Shown piece after piece: positions 6,043 to 6,805 of a DNA stretch of 6,805 nucleotides (its first letter is position 1; every line of letters begins with the position of its first letter). Under the pieces are notes generated by a model, which was not told the origin of the DNA, ran no database searches, and worked only from the letters and a program-made list of their open reading frames with translations. Made by a program: the position numbers and the translations under genes. This DNA is from Treponema sp. (lineage in GTDB: Bacteria > Spirochaetota > Spirochaetia > Treponematales > Rectinemataceae), in NCBI GenBank assembly GCA_012516755.1, contig JAAYWE010000132.1, forward strand, positions 1-6,805, written 5' to 3'.

Positions 6043-6804
6043 TCATTCCTTCCTGAATGGCTCGCCAAGAGCTGCAGGTGGGGTGGCATTCAGGGCTCTC
6101 AAGACCTTGGCTATATCTCTACGGACATTCTCGGGCAAACGCGCAAGCGATCGCTCGACCCACTCCGCGTTGCCTATATTCACAAATAGCAGTGTCAGGA
6201 TCATAAGAGGGAAGGGTGCCACCTGTAGCACTTGGGATGGGATAGATGGCAGACTGGGCTGCAACACAAGACCTAACCATTGAAGGAAAGAAAAAAGATA
6301 TGCTCCAAAAGCTGCCCTGAATGGCTTCCAGCCGCCAAAGATCGTAATGGAGAGTACAATCCAGCCGATACCATCGAGCCCCGAAATAGTGCCCTTCCAC
6401 CCTGCCTTTATGGAAAGCGAATAAATAGGGCCTGCCAGTCCGGCAATTGCTCCTCCTGCCACCGCATACAGATATTGCAAGCGGGTCACGTTTGCGCCGC
6501 GAATATAAGCTGCGGCGGGTCGCTCGCCTATTCCCCGCAGCATAAGTCCAGGCCTAGTCCTAAAAATAAAGAACGACGCAAGTATAATCAGTACAAAGGA
6601 TAAATAGGTCATTATATCCTGGCGAAAGAAAATTGGCCCAAGAATCGGGATGTTCTCTAGCCAAGGAATTGGCACTTGCGAGATACGGGGTCCCACCTTT
6701 CCCATTATTGGGCTGCCAAGGAAATAGGATAGGTCTTTGCATAGCATTGCCAACACAAAGCCGACAGCTACCTGAGACTGCAAAAGAGTCAGGCTTGCAA
6801 AAGC
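6043..6804 (-). CDS. BMP-family ABC transporter permease (COG1079, BPD_transp_2 fold), C-terminal part, 5' end outside window
   Basis: Inner-membrane subunit of a nucleoside or other small-solute importer of the BmpA/NupQ (YufQ) class, unrelated to the sugar importer on the other strand. The frame is open to the right edge, so 253 C-terminal residues are seen; a TTG at 6783 is an internal Leu codon, since the residues before it (ASLTLLQSQ) match the family's conserved SVTLRANQ region. Other landmarks: VGFVLAML at 14-21, GLMLRGIGERPAAAY at 86-100, NVTRLQYLYAVAGGAIAGLAG at 105-125 (read as two conserved blocks), GWIVLSITIFGGWKPFRA at 147-164, and the closing PPAALGEPF at 242-250. Hydrophobic segments lie at about 8-28, 65-82, 110-130, 147-158, 165-182 and 196-210. 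The partner permease, ATPase and BMP lipoprotein would lie to the right, outside the window. Family assignment is firm; the substrate is unknown. Confidence 0.9.
   Translation of the reverse strand, partial: AFASLTLLQSQVAVGFVLAMLCKDLSYFLGSPIMGKVGPRISQVPIPWLENIPILGPIFFRQDIMTYLSFVLIILASFFIFRTRPGLMLRGIGERPAAAYIRGANVTRLQYLYAVAGGAIAGLAGPIYSLSIKAGWKGTISGLDGIGWIVLSITIFGGWKPFRAAFGAYLFSFLQWLGLVLQPSLPSIPSQVLQVAPFPLMILTLLFVNIGNAEWVERSLARLPENVRRDIAKVLRALNATPPAALGEPFRKE
6052..6094. repeat. Short inverted repeat past the operon end, inside the opposing gene
   Basis: CCTGAATG at 6052-6059 is the exact inverse of CATTCAGG at 6087-6094, with a 27-nt spacer. It begins 10 nt past the GH105 stop codon. There is no T run, and it lies within the last codons of the - strand permease, so a role in ending or trimming the + strand message is possible but weakly supported. 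Confidence 0.25.
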
Positions 6805-6805
6805 C

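Overview
The window holds a rhamnogalacturonan-I (pectin side-chain backbone) uptake and breakdown locus, read left to right on the + strand, with one unrelated gene on the - strand at the right end. The base composition is balanced and the binding protein carries a type I signal peptide with no lipobox. The regulator appears to be fused to a histidine kinase, and the neighbour is a BMP/nucleoside-type permease. Together these point to a Gram-negative-type (diderm) anaerobe, most likely a spirochaete of the Treponema/Rectinema kind. This is an inference from style and gene content; no rRNA or other marker gene is present.

Layout. Bases 2-1174 are the 3' part of a large AraC-type regulator. 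The frame is open to the left edge, and its first residues look like the end of a histidine-kinase ATPase domain. Next come a degenerate receiver-like domain and a C-terminal AraC double helix-turn-helix. Bases 1218-2159 and 2194-3078 are the two permeases of a carbohydrate ABC importer (YteP/LplB type and YtcP type). Bases 3127-4683 are the periplasmic binding protein. Bases 4722-6041 are a cytoplasmic GH105 unsaturated rhamnogalacturonyl hydrolase (YteR type) with two insertions relative to the family. The five genes are separated by only 43, 34, 48 and 38 nt, no intrinsic terminator is visible between them, and they probably form one transcription unit or a regulator plus a four-gene operon.

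How the genes work together. Extracellular or periplasmic lyases encoded elsewhere would release unsaturated GalA-Rha oligosaccharides. The binding protein captures them, the two permeases import them with an ATPase that is not in this window (an MsmX-like shared subunit is likely), and the GH105 enzyme removes the unsaturated uronate in the cytosol. The regulator would sense the substrate. This matches the logic of the Bacillus subtilis yesMN / ytcPQ-yteP-yteR system, with kinase and AraC regulator apparently merged into one chain.

Bases 6043-6804 on the - strand are the 3' part of a COG1079-type permease of a BMP-family (nucleoside or other small solute) ABC transporter, cut by the right edge. 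Its stop codon lies one base from the GH105 stop codon, so the two units converge. No RNA genes, mobile elements, CRISPR arrays or gene-free stretches above 50 nt were seen.
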